Below, in pieces: positions 1 to 10,600 of a stretch of DNA of 64,000 nucleotides. The notes beneath the pieces are model-generated. The model saw only the letters and a program-made list of their open reading frames with translations, ran no database searches and was not told the DNA's origin. Made by a program: the position numbers and the translations under genes. Each line of letters begins with the position of its first letter. Positions within the stretch are counted from its first letter, which is position 1. Origin of the DNA: Phyto melanocephala (Eukaryota; Arthropoda; Insecta; Diptera; Rhinophoridae); contig OW799237.1 of assembly GCA_941918925.1 (NCBI GenBank), positions 111,890,515 to 111,954,514 on the forward strand, given 5' to 3'.

Positions 1-151
1 CCTACTCTTTCTTTCTTCTTAATGAACCGATTTGGACCATTTTTAATAGCATTTAAAGACACTTTGTGTGCATTGGAAATTTAATTTCTATGTTCGAGCT
101 CTATCGTGGTATGAATGAATTATAAATTATTTATAAGAAAAAAAAAAAAAC

Positions 152-205
152 AATCAAGAGTGCTAAATTTGGCCTTGCCGAATCTAACAATACCCTTTAA
201 CACCA
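152..205 (-). repeat. Divergent INE-1/DINE-1-like terminus
   Basis: The stretch reads as a decayed version of the terminus seen at 6701, 20482 and 48662, with a GTGCTAAATTTGGCC-type hairpin, GCCGAATCT and ATACCCTTT. It may be the far end of the copy whose other half is at 1850-2177, split by later insertions. The pairing is inferred. Confidence 0.4.
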
Positions 206-642
206 TGACCATAGTTACAATGCCCACTTCATAGTTATGCGCCATTTTGCTTCATTATTTCCTTTGACACCAATATTGAGAGGGGTTCATTAAATTAAAA
301 ACTACATTTGACCCATAGAAAAGTTTGTGAGTATTTATGTGAGTTTATGAAACCAGGCTATTACGGAATAATCGAAAACGAAAAAGTAAGTTAATAAATG
401 ATCTAAAATGGGATAACTTTTGAATACCACCACCTTAGAATGAATTTAAAACCCTTTCAGAAGTGGTAAAATACTTTCATCAGTAAAGTGACCCAAAACC
501 CAAATCCTGAGGAATCGAATAATATTCTATGTATGTCAACAGTAATGGTACAGTTAGTAGATTTGTATTTTGTTGCTCTCAGTAACGTTAAAATGTGTGT
601 GATAGTTAGTAAAAATGTACTATTGTCTCCTTTTCTCTTTAA

Positions 643-1034
643 CAGTGGGCCAATTCAAAGTAGACTCTCATATTGTACTATGTCATATAATTCATATTAA
701 TATGACTAGTGACTTTGAACACCTTTTGCTAACAAATTATGTATTTAATACAAGAAAGAAGACAAAGAGATGACGCTGTTAAAAATTGTATGTATACAGG
801 AAAGAAGAAAATATAAAATTTTCTCTCGGAGAGGTGAGAAGCGAAGAAATTCTCTCTGAGAGACAGTATGGTTAAAAGTATAACATAAACAATTTCTTAT
901 ACATAGGAAACAAATGCGTAAAGTCATATTATTTTTTTTGTATGGAAATTACTAACAAAAATTTTATGCATGCATAAAATAATATGAAATAGCACAAATA
1001 TGACTGATATGCAACCACTTTGAATTGGCCCAGT
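643..1034. mobile_element. MITE with TGGGCCAATTCAAAGT inverted ends
   Basis: The motif TGGGCCAATTCAAAGT at about 646 recurs as its reverse complement at about 1017-1032. The ~390 bp between is non-coding. This is the form of a non-autonomous DNA transposon. I could not fix the target duplication. Confidence 0.5.
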
Positions 1035-1204
1035 ATGTCAAATAAATTACGTTATTTTCGTAAAAACCTATTTTCTATAGATTTCTACCTCACGGAAAGT
1101 TACGATATATTTTTGAAAAACAGTAACACGCATTGCTTATGGACAAATTTTTGTACCATCACGATACAAATCTAATCTGAGGATTAACATAAGAAGATTA
1201 ACTT

Positions 1205-1535
1205 GTATACTTAGTAACAGATCTCACGGAGCTCAGAAATCACCAAGCTCGCAATGTCCTGCGCTTGGTCGTATTATATACAAAGGCTTTAATATATTAA
1301 AGGCTTATTTGACAGATATTGTAGAGAAATTTGTCAAATATTTAAGCCTTCAATAAGCCTAAAATATTTTTTATGAATACTGCCCAAAAACTTTAACGTG
1401 GACATTATGCTGAACTAGGAATATCTAGGGGATTCAAATTGAAAATCCTTAAGAAATTACATTCACGGGACTGGGTTCTTGATCAAAAAAACTTTCATTC
1501 TTTTAGAATGGAAAAGGCTTCCCTTTTTTTAACCT
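1205..1535 (+). mobile_element. 3' remnant of non-LTR retrotransposon (interrupted)
   Basis: The text around CACGGAGCTCAGAAATCACC, then CTGCGCTTGGTCGTATTA, then GAACTAGGAATATCTAGG follows in the same order the 3' end of the non-LTR relic at 60,000-60,870 (CACGGAGCTGAGAACTCATC, CTGCGTTTGGGCGTATAA, GAACTTGGAATACCTAAG). It is heavily deleted and split by a small palindromic insert at 1281-1367. It codes for nothing now. Confidence 0.6.
1281..1367. repeat. Small AAGGCTTATT...AATAAGCCT repeat
   Basis: A short sequence with the shared core GAGAAATTTGTCAAATAT and partial inverted ends interrupts the non-LTR relic. A second copy lies at 45,930-46,002, with core CAGAAATTTGTCAAATAT. It is a tiny dispersed element with no coding capacity. 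Confidence 0.45.
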
Positions 1536-1849
1536 AACCTAGTATAAATTTGTTGTTCACCACTTTGCGAGGGGGCCATCATATTTTATCCATGTATTAT
1601 ATTCTGCTAGTCAAGCCATTTTGTTTGATACCCATATTGATCTTCTTGTCTAGGTTGTCTAGGTGTTGAAAAAATTGATTTTCATTTAGGAAAAACATTT
1701 TGTTGCCTATATCTCAGTAAGTTTTAAACCGATTTGTTAGTTTTCCCAGAAATAATACTCGAGACTATATTTTTTAAATAATTTAAGCCTAAACCTTTAC
1801 CGGTTAGTAACCATTTTTTTTAAATCAAATTTATTATGAATAGCCCTAT

Positions 1850-2177
1850 AGGTTTATCATACAAAGAAATAGTAATGAAACGTGTCTATATAATATCCAA
1901 AGATTAAAGAATTATAATTTTTGTGCTAAAAATATGAGAAAAAAAGAGACAGTCGTGTTTATTTGACCATATCTCAGTGATGGATTTCAATAGTGACTTA
2001 TTACGGAATATTGCCAAAAGATTGATACCATATACAGGTCTCTGCAATATGTGAAACCCTCTAATAGTTGACTTCAACCAACACACTGACCTTGCGCATT
2101 CGACTGCTCCATTTATAAGCTTTCAAAAAAATATACGGAATGACAAAGTATACCCTCGCCACCACAGGTTAAGGGTA
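1850..2177 (-). mobile_element. INE-1/DINE-1-like repeat, partial and divergent
   Basis: The order of landmarks matches the better copies at 6701-7430 and 20482-21156: an 'atatctcag' block, 'gattgataccatatacag', 'caaccaacacac', 'ataagctttc', and a terminal hairpin of the form ATACCC...GGGTAT. It sits in the presumed first intron of the first acyl-CoA oxidase gene, about 220 bp before exon 2. Confidence 0.55.
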
Positions 2178-2397
2178 TACAAATATTTTCAGTTAGCTGT
2201 TAAAATAAATCATGTTTAAATTTGATAACTGTTTTAAATACAAACATATTATTGAAATTCTTATGGGTGTTGATATGTACATAAATCGCTTTGATCATAA
2301 AAGCTACTGATAAACTAAAATTGTCAACTCATTTCAAACAGGTACAAACAACAAAGTCCATGAAATTAATTAATTTTATTTATCTGCCCCAACCTAG

Positions 2398-5300
2398 AAT
2401 CGTATATGTTTAGTGATATAAATGAGAACGCTGCTACGCTACACTATAAGTCACACGAAGATATCTACAATACAGCTGTGGAAGATGCCATTAAAACAGC
2501 TAAGAAATTACGTAAATTCCAAGAGGAACATAATCCCGGTGGCAAGGATATATGGCCGTAATTAAGATCTACATATTTGAAATTTATTAGAATTTTGTAA
2601 TAATATAAAAATGTTTTACTATTTTAGGGGCAAATTCAATGCTCCTGAATGTTGGGGCTGTATGCCCGCTGGTAATCCTTTTGGTGTACAATTTGTTATG
2701 CTAGTTGATGCCATTCGCCAACAGGGCACTGACGAACAGTATGCGAAATTTGGCAAAAGGATTGAAAATTTTGAAATTTGTGCAACTTACGCTCAGACCG
2801 AATTAGGTCATGGCACTTTTTTGCGTGGTCTACAGACTCGGGCCGATTTTGATCGTAAAACGGATGAGTTTGTTTTGAATACGCCCACTTTGTCGGCGTA
2901 TAAGTGGTGGCCAGGAGGGTGTAAGTATAATATGTATTTGTGTGTAAAAATCAGTTTCAAATGAAAAATTATGGTTCATTTACCAGCCAGTAAATAAGTT
3001 TTCTAGGAAAATTAAACTTAAAATTGAAGAATTAGGTTTCTGTGAAATTTTTATTAAAAAAATCTTAAATGTTTACAAAGTTTGCTCAAGTTTTAGTCTC
3101 TGTTTACATTGAACCAGTTTTCTTGAAGAAGAAAAGAACAAAACTCTGAATAAAAACTCTTTTAATGCAAACACAGACTTATGAAATTGAGACCAGTGAG
3201 ACATTAAGTGGGCCTGCTAGTAAGCATGTACATTATAAAATAATGATATTGGATTGACAGTTTTTGAACAATGTAATAGTTTTTGATTTTGTTTGAAATT
3301 CGTTAACACATTAAACTAAAAGTATATTTTTATGTTTTAAAGAAAATCTTAGTTGAGAATTTTTTAGTTACTTTCTTTGTACAAGTTTTAAGTAAATATA
3401 ATAATAAATATTTTTTTCTTAATTTCTAGTGGGTCATTCTTCCAACTATTGCTTGTTAGTGGCCAACTTATATATTGACAATGATAATGTAGGTATGGCC
3501 ATGTTTATTGTTCCATTGCGCGACGAAGAGACCCATAAGCCCTTACCGGGAATTAATGTAGGTGATATTGGCAAGAAATTGGGTTTCTTAGGTGTCAATA
3601 ATGGTTATTTGGGTTTGAAAAATGTACGTATACCACGCACAAACATGCTAATGCGCAACATTCAAGTTAATCGTGATGGTAGTTACGTTAAAAATCCCCT
3701 ATCGGTCTTGGCCTATTTTACTATGGTTCTTGTAAGATGTTATATAGCGCATAACAATAGTATACTATTGTCGATGGCAGCAACAATAGCTACAAGGTAT
3801 TCGGCGGTAAGAAGGCAAAGTCCCATTGATAACAAGTAAGACAGGAAATTGTAGATGAGGTTTTTTTTTAAATTTAATAGCCGTTTTTTTTTCAAAAGTG
3901 AACCTGAACCGCAAATTATAGATCATGTTACGCAACAGATGAAACTAGTTCCAGAAATTGCTACTAGTATAGCATATAAATTGGCTTCTTTAAAATTGAA
4001 GTATTTATATGATCAAACGTCGTCGGATATACAACGTGGTGAATACTTGCGTTTGCCAGAAATGCACGCCTTAGCCTGTTCTATGAAAGTGCTGTGTTCT
4101 AGCGATTCAACTAGTGGTATTGAACGCTTGCGCTTATCTTGTGGTGGTCATGGTTATTTGACTTCGTCTAATTTGGGTAATCTATATGTAGCGGCTACGG
4201 CCGCTTGTACTTATGAAGGCGAAAATACTGTGTTGTCATTGCAAGTGGGTAGATTTTTAATTAAATCCTATCGACAAGCTTTAGCTGGTAAGCCCCTGTC
4301 TCCTACCGTAGCCTATTTAGGAGATTTCTTAAAAACTCAGAATTTTGGCAAATGGTCTGGTTCTTGGGATAACATTGTTAAAGCTTTAGAATACACGGCA
4401 GCCAAGTAAGTTTAATATAATACAAAATACTTGCAAGTAGGTTCTATATTCCGAGTGGAATAAAATTGTTCGGAATTGTTATTGTATTGTTTTTGCTTAT
4501 AACAACAATGCTATGAGAATTCCAAACAATTTAATTCCACTCGAAATACAGAACAGGCACGATAACGTCTGCATTAACTCTACATATTTTCCGTAGTAAA
4601 ACTCGTATAGCATTTGAGAATTTATCGGAACGTTTAAAGGATGGTCAGACAGAGGGTGAAGCAAATAATAATACGGGCATTGAGTTAACTCAAGCTGCAG
4701 AGGTGATTTTCTTGAATTTAAGATATAAAATTTTTAAATTGACATATGTACATACATACATATATTTTTCTTTTCAGTTACATGGTCGTTCTTTTGTTGT
4801 TGCCACATTTTTGAAGGAAGTTACTGGACCTAATGCCAAATTTCGAAATCCTGCTTTGAATCAGGTTTTAGAACAACTTTTAGAATTATATTTGGTCCAT
4901 ACAGCTTTGAAACAAATGAGTGATATTTTGAGGGTAAATTTATTTCCTACAAAAAAAAAAAAAATAATGAAATTATTACCTAAAGAGTGAGTTAGGAAAA
5001 ACTTATACAAGTACAAGCATATTCCAGCCAAAACTTATCCTTGGTCCAACAAATATTTTTAATCACCTTAGGTTTTTTAAAATATGTCAGAAAAATATAT
5101 GAAATATTTTCTAAGTCATTCATTTTATTTAAATGTTATTTCGGTCAAAATGGAGAGCGAAAAAAATACGTGAAAAAATAATTAAAAATAATTTGTAAAT
5201 TATTTAAATTTACGTATTTTGTGTAATTTAATATTGAACGGTTTAGGTTTTCTTTAACATTTACAAGTGAAGGTTTTCTTTGACTCACTCTTTATTCACA

Positions 5301-5609
5301 CTTATTAACACTATTATATTTCTTTTGTCTGTTTTTGTTTTGTTAAAGTTCATTAAAGTTACCGAAGCCGACTTGCGATCTCTGCAAGTACGATTGGAAA
5401 AGGCCCTAAAAGCTTTAAGGCCCAATGCTGTAGCCATTTGTGATGGTTTCGATTATCACGACAACAACTTAAAATCGACTTTGGGCTCCTATGATGGTAA
5501 TGTTTATGAACGCCTCTTCGAGGCCGCCCAAAACAGTCCACTTAATAAAGAAGACATACCAGTGTCATTTCATACACATTTGAAGCCATTTATGAAATCA
5601 AAAATGTAA
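2398..5609 (+). CDS. Acox57D-like: Peroxisomal acyl-CoA oxidase, tandem copy 1 (5' exon missing)
   Basis: This enzyme oxidises acyl-CoA to trans-2-enoyl-CoA with FAD, passing electrons to O2 to give H2O2, the first step of peroxisomal beta-oxidation. Seven exons join in frame with GT-AG introns: 2398-2557, 2628-2920, 3430-3835, 3899-4405, 4597-4702, 4778-4933 and 5349-5609, giving 628 codons. The first exon (about 45-48 codons in the sister copies) is not found in 1-2397 and must lie left of the window. Visible motifs are [11 protein letters not shown] and KWWPGG (acyl-CoA dehydrogenase fold), CGGHGY, and TYEGENTV, which holds the family's catalytic Glu. The C-terminus is SKM, a likely weak PTS1 signal. 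Both late introns (before LHGR and after DILR) are present. The name rests on family motifs and the neighbouring Syndecan; which fly paralogue it matches is unknown. Confidence 0.93.
4441..4554. mobile_element. MITE inside intron 5 of acyl-CoA oxidase copy 1
   Basis: GTTCTATATTCCGAGTGGAA at the left is matched by the reverse complement of TTCCACTCGAAATACAGAAC at the right, and the arms continue imperfectly inward to GGAATT. The 114-bp element makes up most of this 191-bp intron. The same intron is only 58 bp in copy 2 and 75 bp in copy 3. Confidence 0.65.
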
Positions 5610-5670
5610 AGATTAGGTCTGACTATTCAGTTGTTAAGAAGCAAAATTAAGAACCATGTGTAAATATGTA

Positions 5671-5680
5671 AATAAATAAA
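5671..5680 (+). promoter_or_regulatory. Poly(A) signal of acyl-CoA oxidase copy 1
   Basis: Two overlapping AATAAA hexamers lie 62 bp after the TAA stop of copy 1, in the expected position for 3' end formation. Confidence 0.6.
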
Positions 5681-6306
5681 ACTTTGCATTTACTGCTTAA
5701 AAAAACCATAATAAATTTTAATGAATTAAAAAAACTAGTAATATATTTCTTAATTACATGGTTATCAGATAAAAAAAAATTGGAAGCTTTTTTGCTTCTG
5801 TAAGAACTGCAATATGTTGCTTTGCATTTAGCAGTAACAATTTTTTCCAAAACGTAACCCTGTAATTTTTAACAATGTATTCTCTTTTGAAATGAGTGTC
5901 GACAAGGATCAGAATATATTGTTAAAATTTTAAAGATTGCACACCCTGTTTTGTATGACTCTAAAGTCCAAACAAATCTTTATTTTCATTATCGTAAAAA
6001 ATTATACACATATGTATGTATGAATGTACATATGCATGTTTGTTTGTATGTATTTAAATGATAATGCAAAACTTTTTATATCAATTTGAAATATCAAAGT
6101 ACGAGATTGCAGTTACCCAGTGGAGAATTTAAGCGACATTGTCAATGTAATATTTTCATTAAAAAATCATTGTCACAAAATCAGCATCAAGGCGCGTTAA
6201 ATTATTTGTAAAAAAATTATTTTTAATTAAAATTAAAATTTACCTTTTCTGTGTTACTGTTAAAAATTTTGCAAATATCAACTCATTTTATATATACACA
6301 TATAAA

Positions 6307-6660
6307 CCCAGCAAAAAAAATTTTGCACAAGTTCAATGTGAATAACATTTTTCATGACTTCTAATTCATACGTGCAAGAGGAGGGAGGCATCAACAATTC
6401 CTTTTCCAAATCTAAAATAGTTAGCCTCTAATGATGTGCTTCAAAATACATGCAAGTGCATGCGAAAAATCTTAAACAATTCATGTGTTCTATGCACTAA
6501 TTAGAATGAAGTGAATTTTGTTAATATATATTAATACAAAAACACATGTTCTCCAATGAGACGTTAATGTAAAAATAATGCATATTTCACTTAAATTGAA
6601 CCACATCATAGGTTGAACTCATGCATTCACTATTTCTTTTGCATGCCTTTTTTTGCTGGG
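6307..6660. mobile_element. MITE with CCCAGCAAAAAAA inverted ends
   Basis: CCCAGCAAAAAAA starts the element and TTTTTTTGCTGGG ends it, 354 bp apart. The sequence is non-coding and lies between acyl-CoA oxidase copies 1 and 2. The target duplication is not clear. Confidence 0.55.
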
Positions 6661-6700
6661 TACTTTAACATTAATATTGTGCTTAAACAGCACAGCTAAA

Positions 6701-7430
6701 AACAAGTAACAGTGCTATATTCGGCCGTACCGAATCTTATATACCCTTCACAACGTGTAGTCATGCAATAACAATTGTTTCTATCACCATTCATCTCATA
6801 TAAAATACGTCCATATGTATATACTGGTTAGACTAAATGTGGCATCGAATCCCAGCTGAGCCAAAAAAATTTTATCTTATTTTATTTAAGATATTATTTA
6901 TATTTTATTATTTTTTTTATATTTTTTTTAAATTTTTTTAAAAAAATTTTTTACAAAAATTTTTTTTTAAATTTTTTTTTAAATTTTTTTTATTGTAATT
7001 TTTTTTATTATTTTTTTTTATTTTTAATATATTTTTTTTTGTAATTTTTTTTTTTTGGCATGTTTTTTGCATGTATGTTGTTGTTGTAATTGTGTAAAAA
7101 AAAGAGGTGGTCGTGGTTTTTTGCTCATATCTCAGAAAGTTATGGGGCGATTGTGCTGAATTTCAATAGCGATTCATTCCTGGATATTTCCAAGAGATTG
7201 ATACCATATACAGATCTGAGGAACATATAGTTGCTTCTAAAAGTTGATTTCAACCAACACACGGACAGACGGGCAGACGGACAGACGGTCAGGGCATAAT
7301 CGACTCCTCTATTCATAAGCTTTTTTAGAAAATATATACTTTATGGGGTCGGAAATGAAAATTGTAGAAATTACAAACGGAATGACAAAGCTATATATAC
7401 CCTTGTGCACCACAGGTGAAGGGTATAATA
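6701..7430 (-). mobile_element. INE-1/DINE-1-like (Helentron-type) element
   Basis: One end is AACAAGTAACAGTGCTATAT followed by a TTCGGCCGTACCGAA hairpin and TATATACCCTTCAC. The other end carries 'tttatggggtcgga', 'acggaatgacaaagc' and the hairpin ATACCCTTGTG...GGTGAAGGGTAT. The order of a GACCCCATAAAGTATATATT block, an AGTCGATTA block and a GTCCGTCTG block (read on the minus strand) recalls Drosophila INE-1. An AT-rich simple stretch (~6900-7050) lies inside. It ends about 215 bp upstream of the start codon of copy 2. Confidence 0.6.
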
Positions 7431-7645
7431 AACAAATGAGCACATGTATACAGCACAGCTTTTATCATTTAAAAGCTTTTTCCCATAGTGAGCAATAATT
7501 AATAGGTTGTTATAAACGAAAAGAGAGATGCAATTTTTAGTATCAAAATAAAAGGCAAACGAAATATTTTTGTTTATATATGTACATATGTAGGTACTAC
7601 ATATTTTTTTAATAATCACAACAAAAAATAGTATTATTGTTAAGA

Positions 7646-10600
7646 ATGTTATCAACACAAACCTCGATTGTTCCCAAAACGGTTAATCCCGACATTGCTA
7701 AAGAACGCAAAAATGCTACCATTAATAGTGAAGAAATTGCCGAATGGATTTACGGCGGTGTTGAAAAATTAAAGTCGAAACGTGAAATTGGTAAATAAAT
7801 AAATACTTAAACATCAAAATTGAGTCATTAAATACAATACAGGTTCAGTTTTTTTTATCCTGTTTTAAGTGCTTGATTAAGTAATTATCCAAAATATTTT
7901 TAAACTAACCGTTAAATTTTTTTTAACAAAATAGGAAAAAAAGTAACTTTTTACACGTAAAACAATATCTATGCATATGTTTTTAATTGTACATGTGAAT
8001 ATTTAGAAATTACATACATACATATGTATGTATGTATACTATTATTTATTAATTGAAAAACGAGCTTAAGCTAAAATCAAACTTAATGATATACATACAT
8101 ACATTATAAAAAATGTGTAAATAATGAAAACGAAAATAAATATTTCTCTTAGTTCAAAGTTTATTAACATGATAGTAGTAAGTAAAAGCATTATATTCAG
8201 CTGTGACGAATTTTTGATACCCATCACTAATTTTGTGTAATTTTATAGCACAATATAATACACAATAATTACAAATAATACTAAAATATGTATCATTATC
8301 TTTGTGTAACTTCGATTTGCTATTACTGTATTTAGTCTTGCAATGAAACGTTAAGTGTTTCTACATTAGGAGTGATACAACTAACTCGTTTTTACTTTTT
8401 TGGATTTTTACGGAAACTGAAGAGCAAAATATGGTACCGGGAGGTAGATTAAAAATAATATTAGCTTTGTGTAGGCATGTAAAAATAGGCGTCTCAAAGT
8501 AGTTTCTGCTGATAAATTTTGCTTAGATATTTCAATACAGAGTCCTTTATTCTTTTAAAAGTTTTGTCCATAAAGAAATTATATGAATTTGAAATAAATC
8601 GTTATATGGGAGGTGGGCATTTAAGTGGTGATCTTCATCAAAGATCAATTTTTGCAAAATTTCAGAATCGTACATCTAATTTTGTTAGTTTTATACAGTT
8701 TCAAATAGAGAAATTTTCACGAAAAGATAATTTTTTAACTCACCAAATATACTTATGAAATTTTATCGCTCTATGTATGTCAATGCGTTTAGACACAATC
8801 GCATTTAGTTTGATGTTGGAAGGACATTGTTTGACATACTCTTGCATTACTTAGCTATAACTCTCTTCCTAATATACCAATTTAACCCCTTTTCAATACC
8901 AAACAAACATTCTGCCAAATTAAATCCCCCTAACTTTTTCGTTATCGTGCTTTCAATAGACGGACAGGCGGATGGACATAGCTACATCGTCCTAAAATAA
9001 AACCAGGACTCAGAAAACATATACTTTATGGGGCATAAAATAGATATTTCCGTGTGTTACAAACGGAATAATTTTTTTACCGTATTTTAATTTCATACCA
9101 GGATTACCACCTTAAAAAGTCTAAAGCTAATTTTTTTTGAAACGATTTTTATTGTACAAAATATTCGAGGATACTTGTTGAATATAAATGAAGTAGCAAA
9201 TTGAAGGTATTTAAAACACCTCCTAAATAGTAAATATCAAGGCATATTAATTCATCAGTTTGGAAAGAATTTTTTTGTTTATATTTTTTATACAAATATG
9301 AAGGTTGACATTTGAAATAAATGAGAGAGAAGAGAAAACTGTTTTTTATCTATAGAATTTGACAGCTGAACTTTAAAATAAGAAAGAAAAAATAATCAGC
9401 TGACGAAACAAGACTACCTGATGAATAAATATGCCTTGAGTAAATATAAACATTTAATTTCGCACCAAATTTGACGTCAAAAAATAATCACCAATTTATT
9501 TACAAATTGTTTAAAGAAGTAAGAGCAGAAAAAGGGCAACATTTTTTATGCAGAGAAGAAGCATGTCGTTTTCAATCCGGTTATATTACAACAGAAGAAA
9601 ATAGTAGAATAAAAATTGTTTTTAAAACCAGCAAAAAAAGTGTAGTATTGTCTGTGGAAATAAGAAACGCTTCCAAATTCCGATTAAAGTGCACAAGTAA
9701 AATGGATAATTCAAAGTATATATATTAAAAGAAAATATGTTTGCTCTGTGTTCCCAAGGAAATCGAGTTGTTTGAAATTGCTATTGCAGTGACAAACTCG
9801 AAAAATTGGATCTTACTGAGTGACCACAAAAAATATATCAAATTAATAATTGATATTTTTTGCAAAATATTTTTATAATAAATTGATTGATATTTATTTA
9901 ATTTACCCTTAAATTAAAAAAATGTTACCCTTAAATGGCCAAACTCTCCAGTTTTGTTGAAAAATAATACAGGTTATGTCAAGGCCCATTAATTAATTAA
10001 TTAATGGGCCTTGGGTTATGTAAAATATTGCAAAAATGGCAACTGCGTTTTTAATTTTTTTATAAAGTTATTTACAAATAAGTGGTTGTATCTTAAAAGA
10101 TACACTGGGCATTACTGCCCAACAAAAAAGTCTTTGAAAAGTTCGAAACAAAAGTTAATTTTTTTTAATTCAAGAAATAACGATATTAAAAAATAGTTGA
10201 TCAAAATGTATTTAATTTATACATTAATAGAAAACAAAAACAATATAAATGACATACATACATATTCATATATTTTTAATACGAATTTAAGGACATTGAA
10301 TCGTCTTAATAATTTTGTCCTTTTTATCAAATGCAATTGGTAAATGCATTGTTTTGTTTTTAACGCCGTTTAATAAGGATTTTACGCCAATATAGTTTGA
10401 TATCAAATTCACAATTCAATGGCAGCATATTTAATTGTTTTCTTAACTATATGTTGTTCTAGAGTTTCAGGAAACATATGACTCCAAATTTGATGTAGTG
10501 TTGTTAGATTTATTACGTTGTCTCCTCTAAATTTTAGCTGTTGGTCATTAAACTGTACTCCTGGATTAAACTCCTGGATCTAAATAGTTCATTGTCCGGT

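Noticed and set aside
1..2397. First exon of acyl-CoA oxidase copy 1
   Set aside because: I looked for text like NPDIAKERKNA followed by a GT donor and found none; the exon is probably upstream of the window.
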